From: Fistulifera solaris
Lineage: Eukaryota; Bacillariophyta; Bacillariophyceae; Naviculales; Stauroneidaceae
Assembly: GCA_030295235.1 (NCBI GenBank)
Contig: AP026133.1
Location: forward strand, 310,001 to 374,000
Direction of reading: 5' to 3'
Length of the DNA: 64,000 bases
The notes beneath the pieces are model-generated. The model ran no database searches, had not been told where the DNA came from, and worked only from the letters and a program-made list of their open reading frames with translations. Positions 1 to 10,060 of this stretch are shown here, in pieces (within the stretch, counting starts at the first letter, position 1; every line of letters begins with the position of its first letter). A program made the position numbers and the translations under genes.

Positions 1-113
1 TTGATACGAAGTATGTTGATCCGAAGGCATCGGCCAGTGAAATCAGCAAGGAATATGTCGATTTAGTGGAGGAAATGAAACGCGAGTTTCAAACATTGAC
101 GGACGGTATTTAA
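1..113 (+). CDS. 3' end of an unidentified coding region
   Basis: Reading from base 3, an open frame of 36 codons runs to a TAA at 111-113. The peptide is hydrophilic and rich in Lys and Glu, ending with the residues REFQTLTDGI. The start and most of the gene lie outside the window, so neither function nor gene structure can be assigned. It could be the last exon of a gene convergent with the transporter at 196-1101, which ends only about 80 bp away. The frame is open only from the window edge, so the call rests on codon plausibility. Confidence 0.45.
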   Translation, partial: DTKYVDPKASASEISKEYVDLVEEMKREFQTLTDGI

Positions 114-195
114 TAATGTTAACTATTTGTTAATAGTCCTATATGACAAGCGAATGATTTTGATCGCATAGCTTATATTCGTCATGAGCACGTTG

Positions 196-1101
196 TTACC
201 CTTTCTTCTGGAACCATTTACCATGTGTTACACCAAAAGGAAGCATGACGGCCACTGCTCCTCCGACTATGTTCCCCAATGTTACAGGAATCAAGTTCTT
301 GGTGAACATTTGCGCAATAGTGATTTCCGCTCCCCTCATCATACCGAGCGGAATCAAGCACATGTTGGCGACGGAATGATCCAGTCCTAAAGCCACAAAC
401 GCAGAAATAGGGAACCAGACCGCCGTCATTTTGCCAACCATGGAGGAGCATCCGGATGCCATGTAAACGGCCATACAAACGAGCCAGTTGCACATGAGGC
501 CACGAGTAAACGCAACACCCCAGGGTACCGAACACTTCGCTGTCGCCAGCGTAACAGCACCAGGAGCGGCCCCCAACGTCATACCTTGAAAAGCCAAGTA
601 GGCCAAAAGGAGTGACCCTACAAAATTTCCAAGGTAACTTGCCACCCAGCTCTTGACAAGGTCTTTTCTTTGGATTTTCCCCTCCATGTAGGCAGCGGTC
701 ACGAGAGCGGTATTACCCGTAAACAGTTCTCCACCCGTCACCAAAGTCATGATTAGACCAAAGGGAAGACCAAATGCTCCGGTAATGATTTTCTGTAGAC
801 CCGGATTGGATTCAAGAAGACCCGGGCAGGCTCCCCCCACCGAAATGGCCAAGAAAATTCCAAAGCCAATGTGGCAGCCCGATACCACACCGAGCGTAAA
901 AATCTTGGAAAAGGATGCCGTCGCTTTCTTGACTCCGGCCGCCACGGCTCCTTCGTAAAGTGCTACGGGTAGCTTTAACTCCGGCTCGACCAACGACGAA
1001 GATATGGACATCGTCGGCACCTTGCCCATTGGCTGACTAATCGCAAAGGCGGAGCTGGTGGCGCTGACAATGAGCAGAATAAACGTGATGAGACGAACCA
1101 T
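196..1101 (-). CDS. NAR1: Formate/nitrite transporter (FNT/NAR1 family), probably plastid envelope
   Basis: Encodes 301 residues from the ATG at 1101; the frame stays open upstream but without a better start. Residues 1-17 form a signal peptide and the sequence SSAFAIS around A18/F19 is an ASAFAP-like cleavage site, which in diatoms directs proteins into the plastid. The rest is a typical FNT body with about six membrane spans and the family motif ELFTGN followed by TALVTAAYMEGKI. FNT proteins are pentameric channels for formate, nitrite or related monovalent anions. By family and leader, the likely job is moving nitrite into the plastid for ferredoxin-nitrite reductase. It diverges from the TFIIF gene across 424 bp. 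Substrate choice cannot be read from the sequence. Confidence 0.9.
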   Translation of the reverse strand: MVRLITFILLIVSATSSAFAISQPMGKVPTMSISSSLVEPELKLPVALYEGAVAAGVKKATASFSKIFTLGVVSGCHIGFGIFLAISVGGACPGLLESNPGLQKIITGAFGLPFGLIMTLVTGGELFTGNTALVTAAYMEGKIQRKDLVKSWVASYLGNFVGSLLLAYLAFQGMTLGAAPGAVTLATAKCSVPWGVAFTRGLMCNWLVCMAVYMASGCSSMVGKMTAVWFPISAFVALGLDHSVANMCLIPLGMMRGAEITIAQMFTKNLIPVTLGNIVGGAVAVMLPFGVTHGKWFQKKG

Positions 1102-1525
1102 GGTTCCGATGACAGCTAACAGATAACAGATGACGATGTTTATGAGAATAAATGATGATCGCGCCAATGGGCGAAGATGCCGATGAGAAAAAGGATCGGA
1201 AGAAGTGATGCAACGATGCCGAAATTGTGAAGATGCCGGAGTTTTGGGGCAACGCTCGTATGTCGTCCGAAGGATGACGTATCGTTGTTGTCTCAAGACT
1301 GACACTCATGTCTCGAGATCAGAAGCGGTGCGCGTGTGTGTTGCGTTTGTTATTATTTGGTTGCAACTTTGCAACCATACAATGCCATAAAAGATCCTCT
1401 TGCTGTCATCAAGACGTATAACAGCCTATCTTTATCAATTCAATAGCCGTAAAGATTCGAAAAGAGCTCGCAAGGACGACGTTGTTTTTTTCGAAAGAAT
1501 TAGGATTTTGTGCAATTGCGACACT
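1102..1525. other. Intergenic region between two divergent genes
   Basis: This 424-bp stretch lies between the start codons of the FNT gene (-) and the TFIIF gene (+) and must hold both promoters and 5' leaders. Open frames extend into it from both genes without convincing start codons or family similarity. No known promoter motif could be recognised. Confidence 0.5.
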
Positions 1526-2455
1526 ATGGCGGACCCAATGGAAGTCAATGAAGAGCGAGTCACTGCAGAGTCGTACGGTTCTCTAAATACCAGCAACGCC
1601 GCAGACGAATGTTGGGTGATTCGTATCCCGAAAAAATTGGCAGAATTGTGGGAAAAAGCTCCGGAGGGCACCGATTTAGGTGAAATGGTGTTTACCAAAG
1701 GCGGGACGACCGCCACCGGACGAAAAGTCAAACCGTCACTCACCGTTCATGTTTCCGAGTCACTCGTCGAGCAGATGCAACCGCCGGTTCCTCACAACCG
1801 CAATTTACCTCCCGGTACGGTACCCCCTTCTTCTATGCCTCTCAATTATTCACTACAAGCCATGACGAAGAAAGTGCCGGTGATGCATCCTTTCGTACGG
1901 AATCCGTATAATGGTTCGGTGCAGATACTTGGAACCGTCACTAGAACGGCCAACCTGCAAGTCGAACAGGATCAAAACTATCGTACACTTCTCAAAGACC
2001 GTTTAATTGCAACGAATATCAATAGCAATCGATTTGTGAAACCCATGGAGCAAACCGAATCCATCATTGCGAAACAAAAATCGACACTCCAAAATTCCAA
2101 AAAGCGCGGTTTTGGGGACGCCGTGTCACAGACCGGACAGAGGCTACTTGACGCCGCACAAGAGCGCAGTCTACTATTACAGCAACAGATGCAAGGACGA
2201 CACAAGAAAGCACGCAAATTCGCTCCAGATCAGCCCATCAAATCCGTGTTGTTTGAACTGTTCGGGGAACAGCAGTTTTGGACCGTCAAGGACCTCAAAG
2301 CCGCCGCGGCCGCCGGAGGGTGCACGTCGGCCAACACGAAGCGGGCGGAAACGGAAATTCGAGACATTTTGCGCAATGAGATTGGAGAATATCATCGGAG
2401 TGGCGATCACAAGAATATGTGGGAATTAAAAAAGGAATTTCAGCAGCAAACGTAA
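1526..2455 (+). CDS. GTF2F2: Transcription initiation factor IIF, beta subunit (RAP30/Tfg2)
   Basis: Encodes 309 residues from the ATG at 1526 (MADPMEV); the frame is open upstream to a TTG at 1400, but the ATG fits the family. The N-terminal part has the TFIIF-beta dimerisation signature (WVIRIPKKLAELWEKA), followed by the beta-barrel region up to about residue 125. The C-terminal about 75 residues form the winged helix seen in RAP30 (KSVLFELFGEQQFWTVKDL ... HKNMWELKKEF). TFIIF beta pairs with TFIIF alpha on RNA polymerase II and stabilises the preinitiation complex. No intron or frame problem is seen. Length is close to that of other eukaryotic RAP30 proteins, slightly extended by low-complexity linkers. 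Confidence 0.93.
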   Translation: MADPMEVNEERVTAESYGSLNTSNAADECWVIRIPKKLAELWEKAPEGTDLGEMVFTKGGTTATGRKVKPSLTVHVSESLVEQMQPPVPHNRNLPPGTVPPSSMPLNYSLQAMTKKVPVMHPFVRNPYNGSVQILGTVTRTANLQVEQDQNYRTLLKDRLIATNINSNRFVKPMEQTESIIAKQKSTLQNSKKRGFGDAVSQTGQRLLDAAQERSLLLQQQMQGRHKKARKFAPDQPIKSVLFELFGEQQFWTVKDLKAAAAAGGCTSANTKRAETEIRDILRNEIGEYHRSGDHKNMWELKKEFQQQT

Positions 2456-2676
2456 CAATAGTTCAACATGTCCACAGTTCATCATGTCCACAGAACGCTA
2501 GTTCTTATTTTTAGTCTTCCATTTGAGCTACCACGCATGCACGACACTGCAGCATATGAAGTAAGAACTTCAAACTTTTAATGAAATAAACTACAATTAG
2601 TCGAGGTAATACGAACAGCGTATGGTATGGTGTACAGTGCTAGAGATTGGGAGGGTAATCTCGATACCTTACGATA

Positions 2677-4070
2677 TCAAAATGGGACGGACTCAGACTT
2701 TGTGGTCTCACTTTCATTCAATGCGTGATCTTCCTGCCGTGTTCGTTTTCTTCCCTTTCGCGGCGTGTCGTGTTCGTTACTAGCGGAGCCACGCTTCACT
2801 AGTTTCATGATCTCCTCTTCGACTTGCTTATTCGCCACATCAAACGCCTCTTGAATCGTTTTCGCTCCCGAGTTTCCTCCCATCATTTTCTCAAAATCGG
2901 ATTCTGTGAATTTACCATTTCGACTCGCATCAAATTTGAAATCCCACAGAAACATCATGGCTCCATTGGGGTTATCGACCAGAGTACCCCGTATAAACCG
3001 CTTCACGAGGCGGACTTCGGTCTCTCGTTGCAACACTTGACCGTCACTGAGGTACAACACCGTATCATTCGCATTTCTTCTCGAAGCTGGAGGTGGCATA
3101 GCTTTTATTATCATAGCTCGGTTCGTTTGATCAATAAAAACGGGGTGCTTGTAATCAATAATATCACCCGCTCGCAGTTTGCGGTACTGGTCCTTCATCT
3201 TGGCATCCGTGAGGAAACGATGAAGTTCGGGTGTCATGGGGGGTGTGGGGGGTGTCACGGTCACTGTGTCCTCGCTCGCCGTGTATCGGAACTCTTCCTC
3301 TTGGTCATCGCCGTCGTCATCGTCCACAGTCCCATCCATTGTTTTTTGATCGAATTCGAACTGTTTCTTGAGCAATAGTTCGAGAAAATATTGCTCTTCA
3401 AGTATCATGCGCTGTTGCGCTTGTCCTTTCTGTTCCTTAAAGGGTCGATAGTGTTTCAGCTGTTTCGTGTATGCCGCCATATGTTCGGGATTCCAACTCA
3501 TTTCTTCACCGTACTCCGTGAGACTCCGCGCCAACACCGGTTGAATGGTTGACGTGTCTAACATATGGTCACCAATATACTCGATAATCTGTTTGTTTTT
3601 CGACCCGACATTCACCACTTGTGCATTGGAGGGATCGTGGTTGACAAAGACGGGCCAAATTTTCCCTCCCGTCCGGAGCCACTTTATATCTGTGGCGTTT
3701 GCTATTTTCGGAAAACATTTGATCGAAAGGACTCGTTCGATTGCATTTCGGGCGTTTTTCATGGCTGTGACAGCCATAGAATTGCGAGCGAACACAAAGA
3801 CGTCAGCAAAAAGCAGATTTGTACGACATTTGACAACACGATAAATAACTACGGACCTTGTTCTTCGAGTTCTTTTCTCGTATACACTATCTCCGTTTCT
3901 ACTTTGTCTGCTTTGTTGCTGTTAGTAGAAGACTGGGGTGATACCTGCGGTGTCGTTCGATTCGAAGGATGTAGCAAGCTGGGTTGGAGAATGTCGTCCA
4001 TGTCATCGTCACTTTCGAGTAATTCTGCTTTCAGTTTCTGACGTTGCTCGGCGCTGATACTACGGGGCAT
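2677..4070 (-). CDS. Nuclear-type protein with PWWP-like segment and an uncharacterised shared domain
   Basis: Two exons, 4070-3857 and 3764-2677, joined across a 92-nt intron (3765-3856, donor GTCCGT, acceptor CACAG), give 433 residues. After an acidic N-terminus there is a short segment (DIKWLRTGGKIWPVFV) that resembles the core of a PWWP chromatin-reader domain; this is a weak match. An acidic linker (DDDDGDDQEEE) follows, then a block of about 90 residues with GDIIDYKHPVF, GQVLQRETEVRLVKRF and NPNGAMMFLWDF. The same block occurs in the minus-strand gene at 6253-8518. The C-terminus has a basic patch (RKGRKRTR) that looks like a nuclear localisation signal. Function is unknown; a chromatin-associated role is inference. 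The intron is supported by frame and junction sequence only. Confidence 0.75.
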
Positions 4071-4577
4071 GATGAATAAAGGGTTGAGATAGATAGAAAG
4101 AAAGGTAAGAAAAAGTGGATTGTCAGGATATGGAAAAGGATATAGGGTGAGCCTGACGTTTCGTTTTGTTTTAACAAAAATGGACTCCCAAATAATAATC
4201 GCTCAAATGGAAATTTTGGCCAAGGCGTGGCGCCTTTGTTTTCCCGGCGTAGGAATTGGCGGGAAACAGTGGGACTTAACAGTTCCTGTACCGGTACGAT
4301 GGCGTGGTGCCGCCAATCTCAATCCTTGGATTATTATTTCAACTGAAAACGCGTGAGGAGTCTTGTGAAGGAAGAAAAAATCCGAAATGCCGACCACGAT
4401 CATGGTCCAACTTTTACTACCAAGCAAAGCATCTTCATTGCTCCATGGAACTGTCCTCTACGCTCTGATCAGATTGCTGTACCTGTTTAGAAGGCTACTT
4501 GCGGCCAAGGCACAAACGAGTGACGTCGTTGCGAACGGCAAAACAACCCCTTGGACGACCAGAGGAGGCACAGTAAG
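4071..4577. other. Intergenic region between divergent genes
   Basis: About 500 bp separate the start of the minus-strand PWWP-like gene from the ATG chosen for the LURP-one-like gene. A short frame at 4387-4635 ending near a good donor (GTAAGA at 4573) might be an upstream exon of the latter, but no acceptor restores a convincing frame. Otherwise nothing is recognised. Confidence 0.35.
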
Positions 4578-6074
4578 ATGGGAAACTTGCAATGTCTCGA
4601 CGCTTCGACCGTCTACGATAGAGATTTCCAATTAAACGTCCGAGCAAAATCTCGTGATAAAACTGAGCCAGACGAAGACTTTTTCACAATTCACACCTCG
4701 GATCCACCACGTCGATGTATCCTTGAATCCAGCATCATCATGGAAACGTTCGTAGATCAGGCAGAAACTCTAATACGAAGAGAAAAAATCCACATTGGGT
4801 CCTACGAGAGCCCTGGACGACAGTATCCTTTCCGCCGGAAATAGTGTGATTTCTTTCTCCGAAAAAGAATCATCATCCCTTCGTGTCGACACGGTGCCTT
4901 CCATGATGACAACCATGTCCACATCAACGAGAATGGCTGCTAATGTACAAGGAAAGACTGTCTTACGATTGGCTACAAAGAAGGAATCAGATCGTCCTGT
5001 CCTATTGGGCACCGATGATTTCTCAACCAATTATTTGCGACGCGACATTCTATCGTTTTTGACGCAACACCACATCGAGACGGAAGTTGGCATTTCCGAA
5101 ACCTCTTGCATCATGACACCTTGTGCCGATGTGCAACTGTTCAATCCGTCATATGCGGCAACCATTTTACAGCATACGAGTGTGTTGCACTTGAAATTGG
5201 TTCCCCATTGTTACCATTTTTATCACAATTACATGACGCGATTATTGCCCGACAATCCACTCACCAAAGCCATCGCCAAGGGTATTACGGAAATTGATTT
5301 GTCACCGCCTCGAACGCATTCGAGTGAAGTGCCGACTCTAGTGGGTTCGAGATCGTCTGTCATCGAAAACGATTTGATGTTTATCGGTGAGGGACCTCCT
5401 TCATCGCCGGTGATGTTGCTGGCGAAAGGTTCGGTCTTTATGGACTTGGCTCTAACAGGATCACTTGGACTGGTCGATCGAAAAAATTTCGCAGTTTGAA
5501 AGATTGTATGGCGGTGAAACCTAACTTGAAAAGTCCAGAACATTATATGGTTCTATTGAATCGACGCTCCGGTGTTCCTCTCTTGGTTTGTGCGTTGAAA
5601 GCCACCGCAACAGGCCCTCCGGTCGTACGCATCTTCGCGACGAAAAGTAGAGTGTATGGACAGAAGGTTGCCGCAGAAACACACGCGTTGGGTTTGGATT
5701 GGGGCGAATCGCTGCCGTTGTATACATGGGCAGAGATTGTAACGACGGGACGCTACCCGGACCGTGTTCGGTACTCGATCTTTATGGCCACTGGTTCAGA
5801 TGGTCGATTTGAAATCAGTCCTAGTTATTGTGCTGTTCACGAATCAAACGGTAGTCCTGAAATCAAAGTAGTGGGTCGAACAGAACGGGAGACCTATCAC
5901 GCTGGCTGTGCCATCGTGTCGTTATGCAAAGATAGCAATGCACTTGCTGACGATGACGATGCCTTTCTTCGTCTTTCGATTTCACGTGGGATTGATCCTG
6001 CTCTACTCATTTGCTTCGCCGCGTTCGTTGACGAAGCATTGGAAAAGACAATGCGGATGCAATGCCAGGCGTGA
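4578..6074 (+). CDS. LURP-one-related / tubby C-terminal-like protein (probable), with two frame breaks
   Basis: The coding signal runs through three frames: 4578 to about 4783, on to about 5481, then to the TAG-free stop at 6074. Both switches sit at runs of six A (4783-4788 and 5481-5486); one base fewer in the first and one more in the second would make a single frame, so assembly error is the simplest reading, with unresolved introns as the alternative. The start at 4578 gives MGNLQC, a good N-myristoylation site with an adjacent palmitoylatable Cys. The last 190 residues resemble the LOR fold, with HYMVLLNRRSGVPLLV, LPLYTWAEIV and the closing segment SRGIDPALLICFAAFVDEAL. LOR proteins are related to phospholipid scramblases and tubby domains, so a membrane-lipid-linked role is possible. 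Function is unproven. Confidence 0.6.
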
Positions 6075-6252
6075 CAATGAAAAAGTAATTACGCTTTATT
6101 TACGACGGTGCGGTTCCTACTTTGCCTAATATTCAACTGGAAGCCTCAAAACAAGGGCTATCGGTATCCTTATCCATTGATGATTGATTATTACGCGTGC
6201 TTATGTGGTCTGATTGTTCAAAAACGATCGTGGTATGAAACCCGCTGGAGCT

Positions 6253-8518
6253 TTAAAGCGGATGCTGAGACAGTATGCTTCGCCCGTTTCGAAGCGCGAA
6301 CGCCCCACTTTTTGACTTGTTTCCTAGGGTCTCTTGGCTCGAAAAGCCTTCGATATCTTCATCCTGACTTTCGTGTTTTGGGGTCGACTTCTTCAAGTAT
6401 TTATGTCCACAATTCCAAACATCAGCCTCCACGGCGTCGTCGGAGGGACCGCACGAGCTATCTTGTGTCTCAATTTCAGCAGGTAAAAACGATGAATGCT
6501 TGAGTTTCTTAAAGCGCGACGTAGCAACTGAAATATCTTGACCGGGACCTTTCGATTGGCTCTGAGTCGCTTTAGTAATTCGGCGTTTTGAGATGACCGA
6601 AATGCGATTCGAATCATTGTCGCTCTCAGAACTTTCCCAAAGTCCGTCCGATTGACCTTTCTTTTCGACAGACTCGAGACTCCATCTCGAAGTCTTTTTT
6701 CGTGAAGGGGTTTGCAGCGGCAGTGGGTTTTGTAGACACACTGGTGGCGTCGGAATCGGTGTCTCCGTATTTCTTTGTTTGTCTGCCGCTGAAGACTGGA
6801 CGAATTAATTTATCTTGGCTAGAGCCTGACCATCGGCTTTTTGTGACTTTGGTGGTTCCGCGCTGAATGGCAACCGACGTGCTGTTCAAGTCACTGTCGC
6901 TCTCGGAAGTATCAACGAGACCTTCCGATTTCCCCTTCTTTTCTACGGAATCCTGATTCCCTCTCGATTTTCCGGCACTGAACACTGGGCTACTTAAAAT
7001 GAGACCAGAGTCGTCATCGGAGTCGGATGAGGGCGAGCTGTAGGCATTGCGTTTCATTGCAACGTCCTCGGTTCGAGACTTATTGAGTTGATTGGGTAGG
7101 GATCGTTGTCCCTTAGCAGAAGTAAGATCGCTCGCTTTAGTTTCGATGGTCGCCAGGTCGATCACAGGGGTCTGCTGCGAGGTTCTAGCACTCTCTAAAG
7201 AGTCCCTGTCGACTCGAAACGTTTTTTCACACGTCGCAGACTCTTTTCGCGCACCGAAACTGATTGTTTTTAGCGCCACGTTCTCTGTTTGACCAGTCTT
7301 GAACTTACTCTTCAGACCCCCAAGATTCTTTAGAACAAGAGACGTTGGAGGCTTTGATTTCTCACGACTTTGCTGTATGGGTAAATTCTCTTTGTGCCAG
7401 TCTCTGCGAGGAGATAAGAGCTCTCGGTTCCGTTGCGTTTCAAAAGAAAAGCGGGAAGCCATATCGGATGCTTTTCGCGGGCTTCGTTGTGAAGATAGGT
7501 TATCGCTTGACGAATCGCTATCGCTAGTGCTGTCGGACTCGCCACTTTTAATTTCTTGTGCTGGTTCAGAAAAAGCCTTTCGTTTCTTTTTGCGAAGAGG
7601 GTGTCGTTGAAGCCATATTCATAATATCCGATGGTAGAGTCTCCAACTTTTCATTTGCTTTTGCAACAATGTCATTCAGTATATCTATTATTTTCTGCCT
7701 TTCATTGGGAAGCATCTTACGCTCAGCCGCAGATAGAGTGCGCTTTTTCATTCGAAAGTTCTCTAAGTCGCGAAATATTCCTGGATGGTTGTAGAGCTTT
7801 CCATTGTCGTACTCTTTTAATCGCCGCATCCGAGTCTCTCGAGGTATCAGCTCTCCGTTGTCCAACTCCAGCGGAAAGTCACGTTTAGAAGGGTCTGTAG
7901 AAATAACTTGTGTTACACGGATCGAAAGTTCGGATCCTGCCGCAAACGCTGGATGAAAATAGTGGATGACGTCGCCCGGATTGAGAGGTTCCTTTGGACG
8001 ATCCGAGAGGGCGCAAGCCATGAGCAAATTTTCATCTCCTACGATCCCAAGGTTGATTGCGTACGGTACTTCCATCTCCTGTGTTGGTTGGATGCTTTCT
8101 GCGGGCCGCGATGATTCTTCTACAGACTTCTTGATGGCGGATTGATTGCCTGTTTGTTTATTCTTCGATGGAGATAAAGAACGTTTCGAGGGCGCAGCTT
8201 TGGGTTTTCCATTTACAGGCTTCTGTTTCGAGGTCGAACTTCTGTGAAATGAAGACTTAGCGTGGTCGCGGTCGTCACGGAAAGCTGTTTTTGGGTCGCC
8301 TTTAGTTCCTCTTTTTTGTCAATCATAGAGATCGTTTGAATCGCAACGCCAGGCGCTATAGACTTTCCAGGTTTCCGTCTTCGCTTCTTTGCAGACCCTT
8401 TCTTGCAGCTCGACGGAATGATGGGCGGTCTTTTCTCATCTTCCTCGCTCTCAAAGCACACGAACGAAAGCTGAGATGCTCCCTCGTTTTGGGGTAGTGA
8501 AAAGTGTCGTCGTGACAT
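6253..8518 (-). CDS. Ser/acidic-rich nuclear-type protein sharing a domain with the gene at 2677-4070; internal repeat; three frame breaks
   Basis: Starts at the ATG at 8518 (MSRRHFSLP) and runs to 6253, about 750 residues. Frame changes occur at T runs on the plus strand at 8312-8317, 7587-7591 and 6695-6700; each is mended by one base, so these are probably homopolymer errors. The N-terminal part is basic (KKGSAKKRRRKPGK). Next comes a block of about 90 residues (GDVIHYFHPAF, GELIPRETRMRRLKEY, HPGIFRDLENF) matching the minus-strand gene at 2677-4070. It is followed by a basic KKRK cluster and a long Ser/Asp-rich region. Within that region a unit of about 50 residues is present twice, each copy beginning SVEKKG and continuing SDGL/SEGL and a SESDxD stretch. 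No catalytic motif is seen. Function unknown; nuclear location is inferred from the basic clusters. Confidence 0.6.
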
Positions 8519-9013
8519 GTTGGAAGAGCCTCGATCTAGCTTTCGTCGATCGATAAAGTATCCCACTGTTGATTCCGTGAAAATTGAAACTGTTTTATGA
8601 ATTATATGATCAAAAGTTCGAGTAGCAAGAAGACATCGACGAATGATCACGAACGGTTTTGTTGTGTCATGAACAGCATTGCTTTTTGCGTGGTTGCAAA
8701 GTATTCGGCGCCGTATTTTTTACCGCCAAAAACTTCACTCCAACTGCATAAGGTTTGTACTGAACTAAAAATACCACAGTAAAAAGTACCGGGTACTTGG
8801 TACAACTGTAACCTAAGCATTTAGCATAGCAAACAGTATTTGATCGTCTGTCATCGTCAGTGGTAACGTTTTGCCTGTCACTGATAACTGATATCCGCGC
8901 GCGTTTCTTTGCAGGCGGAGTTTCGACGAGCACTATTTCTTTTGAAAAGCATTCGCCTTCCGTGGAAGGGGTTGAGCCACCGAAAAAACCTTTCAACGTT
9001 CGAATCTTCTTTC
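8519..9013. other. Intergenic region between divergent genes, possible 5' UTR intron
   Basis: About 500 bp between the start of the minus-strand repeat protein and the Hv1 gene. A plausible small intron (donor GTAACG at 8862, acceptor TTTGCAG ending at 8913) may lie in the 5' leader of the Hv1 transcript. No other feature is recognised. Confidence 0.35.
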
Positions 9014-10060
9014 ATGATTGGGCAACAGACGAATCTCATGAAATCTGACAAGGCGCAACAAATGTCAATGTATGGAAGCATGAATTTGGAAGAAAGAACG
9101 AGAGAGGAGGCAATCAATGATCACGATCAACAAAATACAGATCACCAAGATAAAAGGAGACGCACGGGGAGTCCTACCCTCAACTCTCGCCGATTGTCTG
9201 GAAAGTCCATTACTTTTTCGTTTCCTACGAATGAGCAAGCTCGAGGTCACGCGGAAGAGCATCACGGAAAGGATTCATGGCAACATAAAGTGCTGGTGTG
9301 GTTGCACTCGTCCAAGGTAGAATACACTTTGATGGGTCTTCTGCTCCTCGATGTGTTGATTCTGTTCGTGGAATTGTTCCTGCTCGCACTCTTTCCGGCT
9401 TGTGATCTTGTCGAGAGAGATGCGATTTCCTGTTGCCCATCCAGCGGGGAGGAACATGCTCGATTTTTGGCGGAAGAATCACATCATTATTGCCCGGTCG
9501 GTTTGGAAGCGTTAATGGAATACCCTGCGGGTTGTGATGATCATAAATGGCATCGTGTACATACGGCGGAACAAGCTCTTTTCATCCTTACAGCCATCAT
9601 TCTGTCGATCTTTTTTGTGGAGTTGAACATTACCATGATTGCCTTGACACCCAGCGTTTTCTTTCGTCAATTTTTCTTTCTGGCGGACTACATCATCATC
9701 TCGTTCGGACTTGCATTGGAAGTTCTTTTGCATTTCACGAGTTCGGCTACGTCGCAGTCTTTGGTTGGCCTTCTGGTAACGGTTCGATTATGGCGCTTTT
9801 TGCGGATCAGTCACGGGCTTGTCGAGGTTACCCATGAGGTCGCCGAAAAGGAGTTTGAAGAGTTACTGGCTTATACAGAAGAGTTGGAGTCCGTGCTTCG
9901 AAAGAATAATATCATCATTTCCGGATCGGAAAAGATTCAAAAGATAAAGCATGAAGGAACAGGGGACGGTATCTTGTCGGACATTGCAAAGCACCATCGT
10001 AGCAAACATACGTACGTCACATTCCACGGTGAGCATGACAAAAGCCTTGATGATTCGTAA
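9014..10060 (+). CDS. HVCN1: Voltage-gated proton channel (Hv1 type)
   Basis: Encodes 348 residues from the ATG at 9014; the frame is open to 8909 but without another ATG. A hydrophilic N-terminus of about 95 residues precedes a four-helix voltage sensor and there is no pore domain. S1 (about 104-126) carries LLLLDVLILFVELF, in which D113 matches the selectivity-filter Asp112 of human Hv1. S2 (about 186-211) has an acidic residue in FFVELN, S3 has the Asp in FFLADY, and S4 has three arginines in VRLWRFLRISHG, the Hv1 signature RxWRxxRxxxG. A Cys-rich loop lies between S1 and S2. A heptad-like segment (EKEFEELLAYTEELESVLRK) after S4 is the dimerising coiled coil. Hv1 channels let H+ leave the cell on depolarisation; in algae this links to pH control. 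No frame break is seen. Confidence 0.92.
   Translation: MIGQQTNLMKSDKAQQMSMYGSMNLEERTREEAINDHDQQNTDHQDKRRRTGSPTLNSRRLSGKSITFSFPTNEQARGHAEEHHGKDSWQHKVLVWLHSSKVEYTLMGLLLLDVLILFVELFLLALFPACDLVERDAISCCPSSGEEHARFLAEESHHYCPVGLEALMEYPAGCDDHKWHRVHTAEQALFILTAIILSIFFVELNITMIALTPSVFFRQFFFLADYIIISFGLALEVLLHFTSSATSQSLVGLLVTVRLWRFLRISHGLVEVTHEVAEKEFEELLAYTEELESVLRKNNIIISGSEKIQKIKHEGTGDGILSDIAKHHRSKHTYVTFHGEHDKSLDDS

Noticed and set aside
196-535. Open frames overlapping the FNT gene on both strands
   Set aside because: They lie in other frames of a well-supported transporter and have no family resemblance.
6640-6775. A 67-nt intron in the 6253-8518 gene (donor GTGTCT, acceptor CGAG) that would also repair the frame
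   Set aside because: Both splice sites are poor and a one-base error in the T6 run at 6695 explains the shift and fits the pattern at other genes.
7566-7640. An 82-nt intron in the same gene near 7600
   Set aside because: It would delete residues that align with the paralogous gene, while a one-base change at the T5 run keeps them.
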